The notes below the pieces were generated by a model. The model saw only the letters and a program-made list of their open reading frames with translations, did not search any database and had not been told where the DNA came from. Shown here piece by piece: positions 1 to 7,667 of a stretch of 42,727 bases of DNA (the first letter of the stretch is position 1; each line of letters opens with the position of its first letter). The stretch spans positions 1-42,727 of the forward strand of contig NZ_JBHSBN010000037.1 of assembly GCF_042650605.1 (NCBI RefSeq), given 5' to 3'. The position numbers were made by a program, and so were the translations under genes. This stretch comes from Micromonospora_J zhanjiangensis. Lineage in GTDB: Bacteria > Actinomycetota > Actinomycetes > Mycobacteriales > Micromonosporaceae.

Positions 1-68
1 CGCTCGACTTGCATGTGTTAAGCACGCCGCCAGCGTTCGTCCTGAGCCAGGATCAAACTCTCCAACAA
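1..68 (-). rRNA. 16S rRNA, 5' end (partial)
   Basis: The reverse complement of this stretch carries the universal 16S start, AGAGTTTGATCCTGGCTCAG, followed by the conserved GACGAACGCTGGCGGCGTGC segment and the variant typical of actinobacteria. Only about the first 68 nucleotides lie in the window; the rest of the rrn operon continues off the left edge. The mature 5' end is placed about seven bases upstream of AGAGTTTG by analogy with E. coli and is uncertain by a few bases. Confidence 0.97.
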
Positions 69-190
69 AAAATTAGAGAAAATCCTGACAACAAAAATGT
101 TGCCAAAGGAATCCCAGCCGAACCAGCCAAAAGACCAGCCCGACACGGGGTAAAAACAATTGGCACTGGCTTATCAAGCACCCTGTTGAG

Positions 191-204
191 TTCTCAAAGA
201 ACAA
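191..204 (-). promoter_or_regulatory. rRNA antitermination boxA-like element
   Basis: Read on the minus strand, TTGTTCTTTGAGAA followed by CTCAACAG resembles the actinobacterial rRNA leader boxA (E. coli core TGCTCTTTAACA). It lies about 120 bases before the 16S start and downstream of all three promoters, where Nus-factor antitermination signals sit. Confidence 0.6.
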
Positions 205-287
205 ACACACACCAGACAACCAACCCGAAAACCGGGCCACCATCCGGGGCTTTTGTTCGCGCCGCGCTCTCGCTTGGCACTCCTACT

Positions 288-316
288 ACGTTACCCGGTC
301 GTTTTCGCCGTGTCAA
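288..316 (-). promoter_or_regulatory. rrn promoter, proximal (P1)
   Basis: On the minus strand there is a -35 TTGACA (311-316), a 17-bp spacer and a -10 TAACGT (288-293). This is a near-consensus housekeeping sigma promoter directed at the 16S gene. Confidence 0.7.
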
Positions 317-456
317 ACCGGTGTCTCCCGGTTTGTCGCGGTTTGACGGCCACCCACGCGCTCGCAGGCGGTCACCCGCCTGGTCTGCTCGGAGGATTTT
401 CGACAGGCCGGCCGCTGCGGTTACCCACGGTCCGTCCGGTTCCCTGCCGGTCGTGA

Positions 457-485
457 ACCATACCCGGTTGGTTTCGCTGGACCAA
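457..485 (-). promoter_or_regulatory. rrn promoter, middle (P2)
   Basis: On the minus strand there is a weaker -35 TTGGTC (480-485), a 17-bp spacer and a -10 TATGGT (457-462). Its spacer shares most of its bases with that of the proximal promoter (both end GCGAAA-C-ACCGGG before the -10), which supports a duplicated promoter unit. Confidence 0.5.
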
Positions 486-623
486 ATCCGCCGCGCCGCG
501 GCCTCACCGATCCGGCACCACCCGGTCACCGATCCCACCCGACGTCAGTCGGGGCGTTCTCGGCGCCCTCGGGTCCGGCCTGGCGGTTCTCACCGTTTCG
601 TCCGTTCCCTGCGGGCAGAGAGA

Positions 624-653
624 AAGTTACGCGGCACGGAGATCAAACGTCAA
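624..653 (-). promoter_or_regulatory. rrn promoter, distal (P3)
   Basis: On the minus strand there is a -35 TTGACG (648-653), an 18-bp spacer and a -10 TAACTT (624-629). The sequence after the -10 contains GCAGGGAACGGACG, nearly repeated after the middle promoter as GCAGGGAACCGGACG. Confidence 0.65.
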
Positions 654-771
654 ATCCACCCAGTGCGTCGCGCGTCACATCTGTCCGGACACCGCGTTCC
701 GGTCGAGTCCCGTTGACCGGACGCTCTGCGGTGAGAGCCATTGGGGTGAGCGGTCCCCTACGGTCGGTCCA

Positions 772-800
772 TTCGAACGATCCACGGAACTGGATATCGT
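772..800 (+). promoter_or_regulatory. possible promoter for the kinase gene
   Basis: A -10-like TATCGT (795-800) lies 17 bp after TTCGAA (772-777), 40 bases before the kinase start. The -35 match is poor, so this is only a suggestion. Confidence 0.25.
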
Positions 801-839
801 GAACCGAAATCCGGCTTCTGGAGGGGCTTCGGTGCGGCT

Positions 840-2642
840 GTGCTGATCGGCGAGCGCTACCGGTTACTGCACCTGGTGGGCAGGGGCGGCATGGGTCAGG
901 TCTGGCTGGCCAGAGACGAGCTGCTGGACCGGCACGTCGCGGTCAAGGAGATGACACCGCCGCACTGGCTCGGTGACGACGAACAGGACGCCCTCGTCGC
1001 CCGCACGATGCGCGAGGCCCGCACGGCGGCCCGGCTGAACCATCCGAACGTGGTCAGCGTCCACGACATCGTCCGGTCCGACGGCGCACCCTGGATCGTG
1101 ATGCAGTACGTGCCGTCCCGCACCCTGCAGGACCTCCTCGAGTCGGGTCCGGTCAGCCCTCACCGGGCCGCCGAGATCGGGTTGGCCGTGCTGGCCGCGC
1201 TGCGCGCCGCCCACCGGGCCGGCGTGCTGCACCGCGACGTCAAGCCGGGCAACGTGCTGATCGCCGACGACGGACGGGTACTGCTCACCGACTTCGGGCT
1301 CGCCAGGTTCGACGACGATGAGGGGGCGCTGACCCGTCCCGGCGTGATCCTGGGTTCACCCGAGTACGTGGCGCCGGAGCGGGCCGCCGACGGGGTGTCC
1401 AGCGTGGCAACCGACCTCTGGTCGCTGGGAGCCACGCTGCACGCCGCGATCGAGGGCCGCTCGCCGTACGCCCGGTCGACCGCCATGGCCACGCTCACCG
1501 CGCTGGCGAACGCGGCACCGGATCCGGCACCGCACGCCGGCGCGCTCGGGCCGGTACTGGCCGGCCTGTTGCAGCGTGACCCGGGCCGGCGGCTCGGCGC
1601 CGACGAGGTCGAACGGCTGCTGCGGGCGGTGGTCGACCGGGACGTACCGGTGGACGGGCCGGCGGTGGGACGGGCCGCGCCGATCGCCGGCCAGCCGGCA
1701 GGGTCCGGACCGCACCGCGCCGACTCGGACCGCCGCGACCGGGACCCGGCCGAGCCGGACCGCGGTGGGGCGCCCGATCCGGACCGACCCGGCACAGCGG
1801 TACGGCGCACCGGAAACGGACGGCTGCGCGGCTGGATGCGCGGGGCGCTTGCCGGACCGTACCGGCGCTGGTGGCTCCCGGTCGCGGCGACCGCGGTCGC
1901 GGTGCTGGTCGGCGTCGGCGCGGCGGTGGCCGTGGCGCCGGTACGGACGACCACGACGGTCGTTCCGCTGACCGGGCGGTTCGGCGGTGCGGACGCGGAC
2001 CCGGGCACCCAGGCGGTGGACCGGGACGGCCAGGGCTGGGATCGGCGCGGCGGGCCGGGACGCGGCAGGCCGGATCAGGACCGGCCACCGCCGCCGGGCG
2101 GACCTCCCGTGCCACCACCACCGTTCGAATGCGTCCGCCCCGCCGGACCCGGTGAGGCCGTGCGTCCCTCGCCACAGCCGCCCGGTGAGGACTTCGCGCC
2201 GCCGGCCGGCTGGACCTGGCACCGGGACGACAGCGGCTTCCGCGTCGCCGTGCCGGTGGGCTGGCTGTTCTACCGCGACGACGGGGTGTCCTGCTTCCAG
2301 AACCCGCGGTCGGAGGAGGCCCTCGCGATCGACCCGACCACCAGGGCCGGCGGTGACCTGGTGAGCCAGCTGCGCGCGGAGGAGGAGCGGGACCTCGCGG
2401 CCGGCGTCCTGCCGGCGTACCGGCGGATCCGGATCGAACCGACCGGCGACCGGCGGGACGCGGAATGGGAGTGCCTGTGGACCGCTCCCTACGGGGAGCG
2501 GCTGCACAGTCTCCGGTTGGTCACCGGCGTGTCCGGCTCGCGGGCGTACACGGTGGGCCTGGTCGCGGCGGACCGGGAGTGGGCCGGCGGCGCCTCCGCC
2601 CGGCTGGTGACCGCGCGGGCCAGCTTCCGCCCGGCCGCCTGA
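840..2642 (+). CDS. Membrane Ser/Thr protein kinase (PknB-type)
   Basis: Eukaryotic-type serine/threonine kinase of 600 aa. The kinase domain fills about residues 1-270: glycine loop GRGGMGQVW (14-22), ATP-binding Lys36 in VAVKE, HRDVKPGN with catalytic Asp133, DFG with Asp151, and an APE motif in EYVAPERA. A low-complexity Pro/Asp/Arg-rich linker follows. A single membrane helix lies near residues 344-366, preceded by basic residues, so the kinase is inside the cell and the C-terminal ~200 residues outside. The outer part starts with another Pro-rich stretch and ends in a small domain (from about residue 450, with GWTWHRDDSGF and VGWLFYRDD) of the type found at the end of other actinobacterial kinases; its ligand is unknown. 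The GTG start at 840 is chosen because GGAGG lies about 15 bases upstream and the residues beginning LIGERYRL match the usual kinase start. Substrates cannot be inferred. Confidence 0.93.
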   Translation: MLIGERYRLLHLVGRGGMGQVWLARDELLDRHVAVKEMTPPHWLGDDEQDALVARTMREARTAARLNHPNVVSVHDIVRSDGAPWIVMQYVPSRTLQDLLESGPVSPHRAAEIGLAVLAALRAAHRAGVLHRDVKPGNVLIADDGRVLLTDFGLARFDDDEGALTRPGVILGSPEYVAPERAADGVSSVATDLWSLGATLHAAIEGRSPYARSTAMATLTALANAAPDPAPHAGALGPVLAGLLQRDPGRRLGADEVERLLRAVVDRDVPVDGPAVGRAAPIAGQPAGSGPHRADSDRRDRDPAEPDRGGAPDPDRPGTAVRRTGNGRLRGWMRGALAGPYRRWWLPVAATAVAVLVGVGAAVAVAPVRTTTTVVPLTGRFGGADADPGTQAVDRDGQGWDRRGGPGRGRPDQDRPPPPGGPPVPPPPFECVRPAGPGEAVRPSPQPPGEDFAPPAGWTWHRDDSGFRVAVPVGWLFYRDDGVSCFQNPRSEEALAIDPTTRAGGDLVSQLRAEEERDLAAGVLPAYRRIRIEPTGDRRDAEWECLWTAPYGERLHSLRLVTGVSGSRAYTVGLVAADREWAGGASARLVTARASFRPAA

Positions 2643-2761
2643 CCGGTCGGCGCGGACCACCGGGTCGGTCGGCCGCAGTACGGTCGGTGTTCCGGCCCGC
2701 CTCGGGTCGGCTGCCACGCGCACGGCCCGGCACCGGGACCGGCCGCAACGGAGGGACCGCC

Positions 2762-3982
2762 GTGAGTCAGATCCGCACAACCACCCCGGCCGATGCGGGC
2801 GTACGCCGGTTCCGGGCCGCCCGCAACGGCGTGGCGGTGACGTTCGGGCTGAACGGGTTGGCCATGGGCACCTGGTTCGCCCGGATACCGGCGGCCCGGG
2901 ACGCGCTCGGAATCAGCCCCGGCACGCTGGGACTGGTGCTGCTGGCGATCTCGGCCGGCGCGGTGCTGTCGATGGCGACGGCCGGCACGGTGGTGCACCG
3001 GTTCGGGCCGGCCCGGGTGGCGGTCGGTGCGACCCTGCTGGTGTCGCTCGGCCTCGCCCTGACCGGTCTGGGCGTTGGCGCCTGGGCCTCGGTGCCGATG
3101 GTGACCGTCGGGCTGTTCGCCCTCGGCTACGGCTCGGGCAGCTGCGACGTGGCGATGAACGTCGAGGGCGCCGCCGTCGAGCGCAAGCTCGACCGCACCG
3201 TCATGCCCCGGTTCCACGCGGCCTGGAGCCTCGGCACGGTCGCCGGCGGCGGGTTCGGGGCGGCCAGCGCCCACCTCGGCGTGCCGATCGCCGTACAACT
3301 GGGGGTGACCGCCGCCGTGGTGCTGGCCGGCACGGCGGCCGGCGCCCGGTTCTTCCTGCCCACCGGTACGGGCGACGGGCCGGCCGCCGGCGAGGCCGGT
3401 CGCGGCAGCGGGGTGCTCGCCGCCTGGCGCGAGCCACGGGTCCTGATGGTCGGGCTGTTCGTGCTGGTGATGGCGTTCACCGAGGGCACCGCCAACGACT
3501 GGGTCGGGGTCGCCTTCGTCGACGGGCACGGGTTCGACGAGGCGGCCGGCGCCGCCGTCTTCGGGCTCTTCGTGGCCGCGATGATGGCCGGCCGGATGGT
3601 GGGCACCATGGCGCTGGACCGCTGGAGTCGGGTACCGGTGCTGACCGCCACGGTCGGGCTGGCCATGGTCGGGGTGCTGGCGGCCGTCTTCGGCACCGGT
3701 CCGGTGGCCCTGGTCGGCGTGGCGCTCTGGGGGCTCGGCACCTCACTGGGCTTCCCGGTGGGGATGAGCGCCGCGGCCGACGACGAGGACCACGCGGCGG
3801 CCCGGGTCAGCGTGGTGGCGATGATCGGCTACACCGCGTTCCTCGGCGGACCGCCGCTGGTCGGCCTGCTCGGTGACCGGTTCGGCACGCTGCGCGCGCT
3901 GATTGTCGTCCCGCTGCTGCTGCTGGCCGCGTTGGTGCTGATCCCGGCCACCCGCAAACCCCGGCCGGCGGAAAAGGCCTGA
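2762..3982 (+). CDS. MFS permease, YbjJ-like
   Basis: Major facilitator superfamily transporter of 406 aa with about twelve hydrophobic segments. The start AARNGVAVTFGLNGLAMGTWFAR and the second-half motif TEGTANDWVGV resemble the YbjJ/YPO-type MFS family of unknown substrate. The GTG at 2762 is preceded by GGAGGG (2750-2755) at good spacing; an in-frame open stretch continues upstream into the kinase gene but is arginine/glycine-rich and not credible. It follows the kinase on the same strand after ~120 bases, so co-transcription is possible. The stop codon (3980-3982) lies inside a 15-bp tandem duplication. Confidence 0.88.
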   Translation: MSQIRTTTPADAGVRRFRAARNGVAVTFGLNGLAMGTWFARIPAARDALGISPGTLGLVLLAISAGAVLSMATAGTVVHRFGPARVAVGATLLVSLGLALTGLGVGAWASVPMVTVGLFALGYGSGSCDVAMNVEGAAVERKLDRTVMPRFHAAWSLGTVAGGGFGAASAHLGVPIAVQLGVTAAVVLAGTAAGARFFLPTGTGDGPAAGEAGRGSGVLAAWREPRVLMVGLFVLVMAFTEGTANDWVGVAFVDGHGFDEAAGAAVFGLFVAAMMAGRMVGTMALDRWSRVPVLTATVGLAMVGVLAAVFGTGPVALVGVALWGLGTSLGFPVGMSAAADDEDHAAARVSVVAMIGYTAFLGGPPLVGLLGDRFGTLRALIVVPLLLLAALVLIPATRKPRPAEKA

Positions 3983-4003
3983 TCTGGAAAGGTCTGATCT
4001 GGA
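3974..4003 (+). repeat. 15-bp tandem duplication across a stop codon
   Basis: Two adjacent copies of AAGGYCTGATCTGGA (3974-3988 and 3989-4003) differ at one base. The TGA of the MFS gene lies in the first copy. Confidence 0.9.
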
Positions 4004-4008
4004 CCGGA

Positions 4009-4039
4009 ACGGCGTCGACGACCACCTCGTCGACGCCGT
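4009..4039 (+). terminator. Hairpin after the MFS gene
   Basis: ACGGCGTCGACGA (4009-4021) and TCGTCGACGCCGT (4027-4039) form a perfect 13-bp stem with a 5-nt loop, 27 bases after the MFS stop. There is no U-run, as is common for actinobacterial terminators. Confidence 0.65.
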
Positions 4040-4224
4040 ATTCCACCCGAACACGATCTGGTAACCCGACCGTCCAGCTTGGTAGCATGCTGCCGGTCGA
4101 TGCCCCTGTTACCGCTGGCGGCACGGGCCGATCGAACGAATCCCTCAGGGTCCAGATCCCTTTCTGGGCCGACATCTCGTCGACACGAACCCACGCGTAT
4201 CAACCGTACGTAAGGAATCCCCCT

Positions 4225-4998
4225 GTGTCCGACATCTGGAGTAAGGACCCCGGCAGAGTGATGCGAAACGGGACGGCCTCCGTGCATTCGGCGACCTCCG
4301 AACACCCCATGGTCACGGCGGCCACCCCCGGCCTGCCCACCCAGGCGCTGCAGGTGCTGACCATGGCGCAGCGCACCGCCGAGGAACACGTCAGCACCGC
4401 GCACCGGCAGGCCCAGAAGATCCGCGCCGACGCCGAGGCGGCTGCCGAGCAGATCGCCCGGGACGCCAACCTGCACGCCCAGAACGTCCGGCGTGAGGCC
4501 GACAAGGTGCTCGCCGAGGCCGAGGAGGCCGCCGACCAGGCGGCGCAGCAGGCCCAGCAGCGCGTCGAGGACGCCCAGCGCAACGCGGAGAAGATCGTCG
4601 CGGACGCCCGGGCACAGGCCGAGGCGATCGCCGCCCACGCCCAGGACAACGCCGAGGAGATGCGGCAGCAGGCGCAGCGGCGCTTCGACGACGTGGTGGG
4701 CAGCCTGGGCGCCCGGCGCGAGGCGCTGCAGGAACAGATCGAGGCGCTGGAGCGGTTCGACCGCGAGTACCGCGGCCGGCTGACCACGTTCATGCAGGGT
4801 CAGCTGCGCGCCCTCTGGGTGGACCGGCCGCAGGTGAACATCGAACTCGAACCGGTACTGCCCGCGCCCGCCGCCGACGAGCCGGTGGACGAGGTCGAGG
4901 CGGTGGAACAGGACCTGGAGGACGAGCACGAGTACGACCAGCAGCGGCACGACCAGGAGGAGCCCAACGGGCCGGTCCTGGCGACGCAGGAGAACTGA
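4225..4998 (+). CDS. Coiled-coil DivIVA-like protein
   Basis: About 257 aa. After a short N-terminal segment, roughly residues 30-190 are an almost uninterrupted alpha-helical coiled coil rich in Ala, Glu, Gln and Arg (repeating patterns such as AEQIARDANLHAQ and VRREADKVLAEAEEAADQ), and the last 40 residues are very acidic. This composition resembles DivIVA/Wag31-type polar growth scaffolds and ATP-synthase-b-like coiled coils; the DivIVA-like reading is an inference from composition and from the QALQVLTMAQRTAEEHV segment, without the classic DivIVA N-terminal domain. The GTG at 4225 is chosen because AAGGA lies 8 bases upstream; in-frame ATG codons further up (4087) lack a ribosome site. 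It is a single-gene unit between hairpins at 4009 and 5008. Confidence 0.72.
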   Translation: MSDIWSKDPGRVMRNGTASVHSATSEHPMVTAATPGLPTQALQVLTMAQRTAEEHVSTAHRQAQKIRADAEAAAEQIARDANLHAQNVRREADKVLAEAEEAADQAAQQAQQRVEDAQRNAEKIVADARAQAEAIAAHAQDNAEEMRQQAQRRFDDVVGSLGARREALQEQIEALERFDREYRGRLTTFMQGQLRALWVDRPQVNIELEPVLPAPAADEPVDEVEAVEQDLEDEHEYDQQRHDQEEPNGPVLATQEN

Positions 4999-5007
4999 CT
5001 CGTTCGC

Positions 5008-5042
5008 GGAGGGCGGTCGTCGGGACCCGACGGCCGCCCTCC
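5008..5042. terminator. Bidirectional terminator
   Basis: GGAGGGCGGTCGTCGG (5008-5023) pairs with CCGACGGCCGCCCTCC (5027-5042) over 16 bp with one wobble and a 3-nt loop. It sits between convergent genes and can serve both. Confidence 0.85.
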
Positions 5043-5073
5043 GGCGTGTCCGGGTCCGACCGGGACGGCGGTC

Positions 5074-5496
5074 TCAGAGGTTGAGCGGGGCGTAATCGGT
5101 GGCCAGTTCCCGGAACCTCCCGCGCGGGTCGGCCACCAACCGCCGGGCCGACAGGTCGAGCAGGCCACCCACCCCGGTCAGCGTCGCCACGGGGGTGCCG
5201 TCGGCCCGGGTGTAGTCCTGGTCGATGTGGAACGTCTTGCCCTCGCCCCAGCGGAACCCGCAGCTCACCTCGACCTCGTCGCCGCCGCGCAGCTCGCGCA
5301 GGTAGCGCAGGGTCAGCTCCAGGGCGACCGGGCCCACGCCGGAGGAGAGCAGCCGGTCCTGGGAGATGCCGGCGGCGCGCAGGCACTCCCACCGGGCGTG
5401 TTCGGCGTACTGCAGGTAGACCGCCTGGTTCAGGTGTCCCTGAGTGTCCAGCTCGTAGCCGCGGACGGTGATGCGTACCCGGAACGGATCTGCCAT
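5074..5496 (-). CDS. Acyl-CoA thioesterase, 4HBT hotdog fold
   Basis: A 140-aa single hotdog-domain protein of the 4-hydroxybenzoyl-CoA thioesterase/YbgC-FadM type, normal in length. The signature YELDTQGHLNQAVYLQYAEHAR contains the catalytic-type Asp and the GHxN turn near residues 15-22. Such enzymes hydrolyse acyl-CoA thioesters in the cytoplasm; the substrate cannot be told. ATG at 5496 has no clear ribosome site, but the upstream gene ends only 10 bases before it, so translational coupling with the P450-like gene is likely. Confidence 0.88.
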   Translation of the reverse strand: MADPFRVRITVRGYELDTQGHLNQAVYLQYAEHARWECLRAAGISQDRLLSSGVGPVALELTLRYLRELRGGDEVEVSCGFRWGEGKTFHIDQDYTRADGTPVATLTGVGGLLDLSARRLVADPRGRFRELATDYAPLNL

Positions 5497-5506
5497 GGTG
5501 GCGAGC

Positions 5507-6238
5507 CTAGTCAGCGGCGCCGGTCGGCCCGCGGGTCAGGGCGAGGGCGTGCGCGCGGCCCGGGCAGCGCCGGGGACCGGCACCGAACGCCAGGTCGCCG
5601 GCCAGGCGTACCCGGATCGTTTCGCCGGCCGCGACGGTGACGCCGCCGACGGTGGTCGCGGCGAGCGCCCGCCGGAGGGTGGCCGGCACCGGTGGGTCGT
5701 CGCGGAGCACCTCCTCGACCGGCCGGTGCCGGGCCCGGTCGACCAGGACCGCGGTAGCGTCGCAGGCCTGCACCAGGACGCCGATCCGGGCCGCCGTCGA
5801 CTCGTCGTGACCTCCGCCGAGGAGCGCGACCAGCCGCTCGACCGCCGCGTCGGCCCGCGCGTCGTCCCCGGTGCCCGGCCGGTACGCCTGCGCGACCGCC
5901 CGGACCAACTCGACGACGCACTGGTCGCCGACGGACCGGCCGCCGACGGACGAGTCGACAGCCGGCCGATCCCCGACGGAGCGCTCGACGCCCATCGCCC
6001 GGGCGAGCGCCGCCACCGGATGTTCGCCCGCCGCGACCCGCAGGGACTCCGGCGCGATCCCGGCCAGGACCGCGACCGACAGGGCACGCCGCCGGGCGTA
6101 CGCCTCCCCGGTGCTGAACCGGCCCACGGTGGCCCGCAGCCAGCCGATCCCGGCCGCGCCGGCCGGCACCGGCGGGACCACGAAGTTCGGGTCGTGCAGG
6201 ACGGCGCGCGCCGCCTTCGGATCGTCGATCTGTCGCAT
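5507..6238 (-). CDS. Very short cytochrome P450-like protein
   Basis: 243 aa, against about 400 for a normal bacterial P450. Recognisable pieces occur in the right order: an N-terminal DPKAARAVLHDPNF (6-19), a C-helix-like GEAYARRR (44-51), an I-helix-like VLVQACDATAVLV (154-166), the K-helix ExxR in EEVLRDDPPV (Glu176, Arg179), and the heme loop FGAGPRRCPG with Cys225. The segment between ExxR and the heme loop is only ~40 residues because the usual ANRDP...F..P..FD..R meander is absent, and the middle is also cut down; residues 85-105 contain an SVGD-rich repeat. The absolutely conserved motifs are intact, so it may bind heme, but whether it is a working oxygenase is open. ATG at 6238 leaves room for a 64-bp regulatory gap before the divergent ArsR gene; a start at 6295 would consume that gap. 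Likely co-transcribed with the thioesterase. Confidence 0.75.
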   Translation of the reverse strand: MRQIDDPKAARAVLHDPNFVVPPVPAGAAGIGWLRATVGRFSTGEAYARRRALSVAVLAGIAPESLRVAAGEHPVAALARAMGVERSVGDRPAVDSSVGGRSVGDQCVVELVRAVAQAYRPGTGDDARADAAVERLVALLGGGHDESTAARIGVLVQACDATAVLVDRARHRPVEEVLRDDPPVPATLRRALAATTVGGVTVAAGETIRVRLAGDLAFGAGPRRCPGRAHALALTRGPTGAAD

Positions 6239-6262
6239 GGCGGGGACGCTACGGCGGCGATC

Positions 6263-6280
6263 GTTCGGCGCCCGCCGAAC
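6263..6280. promoter_or_regulatory. Palindromic operator between ArsR and P450-like genes
   Basis: GTTCGGCG-CC-CGCCGAAC is a perfect inverted repeat with 8-bp arms, centred in the 64-bp gap between the divergent genes. Its position suggests that the ArsR-type protein binds here to control both directions. Confidence 0.6.
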
Positions 6281-6302
6281 CGTGGCCGGGAACAATGGAG
6301 GC

Positions 6303-7004
6303 GTGACCTCAGCCGCAGACCTGGCCGCGCTGGCCGCGCTGCTCGCCGACGAGACCCGCGCCGCGATCTGCCTCGCACTGCTCGACGGCCGGGCCTGGAC
6401 GGCGGGCGAACTGGCGGCGTACGCGGGGGTGGCGCCCTCGACCGCGACCGGGCACCTGCACCGGCTCGTCGACGGCGGCCTGCTGGTGGAGCGCCGCCAG
6501 GGGCGGCACCGGTACGTCCAACTCGCCGACCCGTCGGTGGCGTACCTGCTGGAGGACCTGTCGGCCCGGCTCGACGTACGGTCGGTGCCGGCCCGGGGGC
6601 TGCGGGCGGCGACCGTTGACGCGGCGCTGCGCCGCGGCCGGACCTGTTACGACCACCTCGCGGGCCGGCTCGGGGTGGCCGTGACCGACGCGATGACCGA
6701 CGCGGGCCTGCTCGACCAGGCCGGCGGTTTCGCCCTCACCTCCGCCGGGGCGGCCTGGCTGACCGGCGAGGTCGGGGTGGACCCGGCCGCCCTGCGGCCC
6801 GGCGGGCGACGCCCGCTCGCCCGGGGCTGCGTGGACTGGACCGAACGCCGCCAGCACCTCGCCGGGGTGGCCGGGGCGAAACTGTGCGCGGCCTTCCTCG
6901 ACCGCGGCTGGGTGACCCGGATCGGCTCCGGGCGCGCGGTACGCGTCACCCCGACCGGCCGGACCGCCCTGCGCGACCTCGTCGGGCTCACCGATCTCGA
7001 CTGA
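6303..7004 (+). CDS. ArsR-family HTH regulator with C-terminal domain
   Basis: 233 aa. Residues 1-90 are a winged helix-turn-helix of the ArsR type (LADETRAAICLALLDGRAWTAGELA, then VAPSTATGHLHRLVDGGLL as recognition helix, then the wing RRQGRHRYVQLA). Residues 100-233 form an extra domain containing RTCYDHLAGRLGVA and a Leu/Asp-rich end (DLVGLTDLD), seen in larger actinobacterial members of this family that lack the CxC metal site. The GTG at 6303 has GGAGG directly upstream (6297-6301). It is divergent from the P450-like/thioesterase genes and probably represses them and itself; the inducer is unknown. Confidence 0.88.
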   Translation: MTSAADLAALAALLADETRAAICLALLDGRAWTAGELAAYAGVAPSTATGHLHRLVDGGLLVERRQGRHRYVQLADPSVAYLLEDLSARLDVRSVPARGLRAATVDAALRRGRTCYDHLAGRLGVAVTDAMTDAGLLDQAGGFALTSAGAAWLTGEVGVDPAALRPGGRRPLARGCVDWTERRQHLAGVAGAKLCAAFLDRGWVTRIGSGRAVRVTPTGRTALRDLVGLTDLD

Positions 7005-7061
7005 TCCCGGCCGCGGCCTCCGTCGGCTCGGTGGGTGGCGGGCGGCGGTCATGCTGGAGAC

Positions 7062-7442
7062 ATGATCCGCTTTGTGTTGAACGTGCTGTGGCTGATCTTC
7101 GGTGGCGGGATCGTCCTCGCCATCGGGTACGGCATCGCCGCGCTGATCTGCTTCCTGCTGGTGGTCACCATCCCGTTCGGGGTCGCCTCGGGACGGTTGG
7201 CGCTCTACTCGCTGTGGCCGTTCGGCCGGACGGTCGTGCCCAAGGCCGGCGCGGGCGCGGCGTCCGGGCTGGCCAACGTGCTGTGGGTGGTGCTGGCCGG
7301 CTGGTGGCTCGCGCTGTCGCACATCACCGCCGGCATCGCGCTGTGCGTCACGATCATCGGCATCCCGTTCGGGATCGCCAACTTCAAGCTCGTACCGGCG
7401 GCGTTCTGGCCGCTCGGCCGCGAGGTCGTCGACGTGCCGTGA
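7062..7442 (+). CDS. YccF family inner membrane protein
   Basis: 126 aa with four hydrophobic stretches. The twice-repeated pattern of a hydrophobic helix followed by TIPFGVASGRLALYSLWPFGR and IGIPFGIANFKLVPAAFWPLGR is the YccF-domain signature. Function in actinobacteria is unknown; the E. coli relative belongs to a conserved membrane family. ATG at 7062 is preceded by GGAGA (7056-7060); a start at 7035 lacks a site. It stands alone, with the next gene 225 bases away. Confidence 0.88.
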   Translation: MIRFVLNVLWLIFGGGIVLAIGYGIAALICFLLVVTIPFGVASGRLALYSLWPFGRTVVPKAGAGAASGLANVLWVVLAGWWLALSHITAGIALCVTIIGIPFGIANFKLVPAAFWPLGREVVDVP

Positions 7443-7603
7443 CGTTCGGGGACCGAGCGCAGGTACAGCTCGATGGTGTCTACGAGATCGTTCATCACCC
7501 TGGGCGGTGGTGGAAATCCGGTTTGCGGCCACGGCTCGACGTTCTAGGGTTTGCGGCATGACGTACTGACGGACAGCACCTCGATGCCGGCTCGACCGGC
7601 CGA

Positions 7604-7622
7604 CGCCGGACATTTTCCGGCG
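7604..7622. terminator. Short hairpin before rtcB
   Basis: CGCCGGA-cattt-TCCGGCG forms a 7-bp stem 46 bases before the rtcB start. It could terminate the YccF transcript or be part of the rtcB leader; no U-run follows. Confidence 0.35.
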
Positions 7623-7667
7623 CCCCGACGACACCGCCGCCCGTCCGCATTCCCGTAGAGGAACGTC

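Larger units (their letters stand above)
69..617 (-). other. rRNA operon leader region
   Basis: This is the transcribed leader and promoter zone of the minus-strand rRNA operon, up to about 550 bases long from the most distal promoter. It holds no believable protein gene. The 100 bases next to the 16S start are notably AT-rich for this genome and are expected to contain the precursor processing stem. A boxA-like element and three promoters are listed separately. Confidence 0.8.

Noticed and set aside
9..716. Long open frame over the 16S start and leader (plus strand), and its minus-strand partner
   Set aside because: It covers rRNA and promoter sequence on the opposite strand, has no ribosome site and an Arg/Pro-rich non-protein composition.
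1356..3529. Long minus-strand frames opposite the kinase and MFS genes
   Set aside because: High GC third positions create antisense open frames; the products are Arg/Gly/Pro-rich with no domains.
5468..6619. Plus-strand frame across the P450-like gene
   Set aside because: It is antisense to the P450-like gene and its product is low-complexity; the conserved motifs are on the minus strand.
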